Assembly (NCBI GenBank): GCA_913020685.1 | Contig: CAJWAY010000057.1 | Location: 1-7,720, forward strand | Direction: 5' to 3' | DNA: 7,720 nt | Origin: an uncultured Flavobacteriaceae bacterium | GTDB lineage: Bacteria; Bacteroidota; Bacteroidia; Flavobacteriales; Flavobacteriaceae | Shown: one piece after another, positions 7,436 through 7,720 of the stretch | How the letters are laid out: each line of letters starts with the position of its first letter | Numbering within the stretch: the first letter of the stretch is position 1 | Translations under genes and position numbers: made by a program | Notes under the pieces: generated by a model | Told to the model about the DNA's origin: nothing | Databases searched by the model: none | Seen by the model: the letters and a program-made list of their open reading frames with translations, nothing else

Positions 7436-7681
7436 TGGTGAAGATTCACTGACTTGTGTTGAGGTACCATGGTGGCTGAACAAGCGTTATTGAGAATTAA
7501 ATGATCTGATGGGACCTGTGTATGAAAATCCCGAATAATGTAATGAGCATTAATTTGGAGAATGGAATTCATATTAGTAGGAGAACCTCTAATTTAAAGA
7601 ACTTACAAGTTAATAATTTGATACAAGCATTATCTGTATCATTTTAAGCGTATATAATTCCCTATATTAAATCTTTTACAT
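7436..7681. other. Downstream stretch with no recognised gene
   Basis: No terminator was found directly after the receptor stop codon. GTGAA-GA-TTCAC at 7438-7449 is a small inverted repeat without a T-run. A 41-codon plus-strand frame at 7522-7647 and a short frame antisense to this region exist, but neither shows a recognised motif or start signal. Confidence 0.35.
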
Positions 7682-7709
7682 AAAAAAAACCTGAACAGAA
7701 GTTAAGGTT
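7682..7709 (-). terminator. Probable intrinsic terminator for a minus-strand gene beyond the right edge
   Basis: Read on the minus strand, AACCT (7709-7705) and AGGTT (7692-7688) form a 5-bp stem. One mismatch and an inner AAC/GTT stem close on a four-base loop (TTCT), and the arm runs into eight Ts (7689-7682). The plus strand has no T-run after the hairpin, so it would serve a transcript coming from the right. The gene it would end is outside the window. Confidence 0.45.
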
Positions 7710-7720
7710 CAAATATGTGA

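Noticed and set aside
7443..7456. 14-base match between the region after the receptor gene and a site near 6035 within it (GATTCACTGACTTG)
   Set aside because: It is a single short match without flanking similarity and is plausible by chance in a window of this size.
7522..7647. 41-codon plus-strand frame beginning MKIPNNVMSINLENG
   Set aside because: It has no recognised motif, ribosome site or promoter. Frames of this length are common by chance, and it may at most be debris of a mobile element.

Overview
The window is AT-rich DNA from a member of the Bacteroidota, most likely a free-living, possibly marine, Flavobacteriia species. The evidence is a TonB-dependent receptor with an N-terminal carboxypeptidase-like repeat domain, a Bacteroidota-type promoter (TTTG, 19 bases, TAnnTTTG), no clear Shine-Dalgarno sequences, and carbohydrate-utilisation genes. 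Genus and species cannot be fixed from the sequence alone. All four intact genes lie on the plus strand.

Layout. 93-1562 encodes a secreted GH32 beta-fructosidase and ends in an intrinsic terminator that begins inside the stop codon. 1574-2065, with traces to about 2095, holds a previously coding minus-strand stretch. It reads as the C-terminal end of a sulfatase but is broken by in-frame stops and lacks its catalytic N-terminal part. 2096-2294 is very AT-rich with no supportable gene. 2295-3524 encodes an MFS permease of the nucleoside:H+ symporter (NupG) family. 3609-5135 encodes an alpha-ketoglutarate semialdehyde dehydrogenase (GTG start). 5192-7435 encodes a 747-residue TonB-dependent receptor (GTG start) with its own promoter, overlapped by a perfect 9-bp inverted repeat. 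7436-7720 holds no clear gene; a hairpin with a T-tract at its right edge probably terminates a minus-strand transcript entering from outside.

How the genes could work together. The GH32 enzyme would release fructose or short fructo-oligosaccharides outside the cytoplasm, the MFS protein would carry a small sugar or nucleoside-like substrate across the inner membrane, and the dehydrogenase would feed a C5 semialdehyde into the TCA cycle. These steps do not form one obvious pathway, because fructose catabolism does not pass through alpha-ketoglutarate semialdehyde. There is no SusD, and the receptor is not of the large SusC type, so this is not a standard fructan utilisation locus. It looks more like a patchwork: a fructosidase closed off by its own terminator, the scar of a lost sulfatase, a transporter/dehydrogenase pair, and a separately promoted receptor whose plug carries a CxxC motif. 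No complete novel system is evident. The points most worth a second look are the receptor's CxxC plug, its palindrome-covered promoter, the altered substrate pocket of the NupG-like permease, and the sulfatase remnant.
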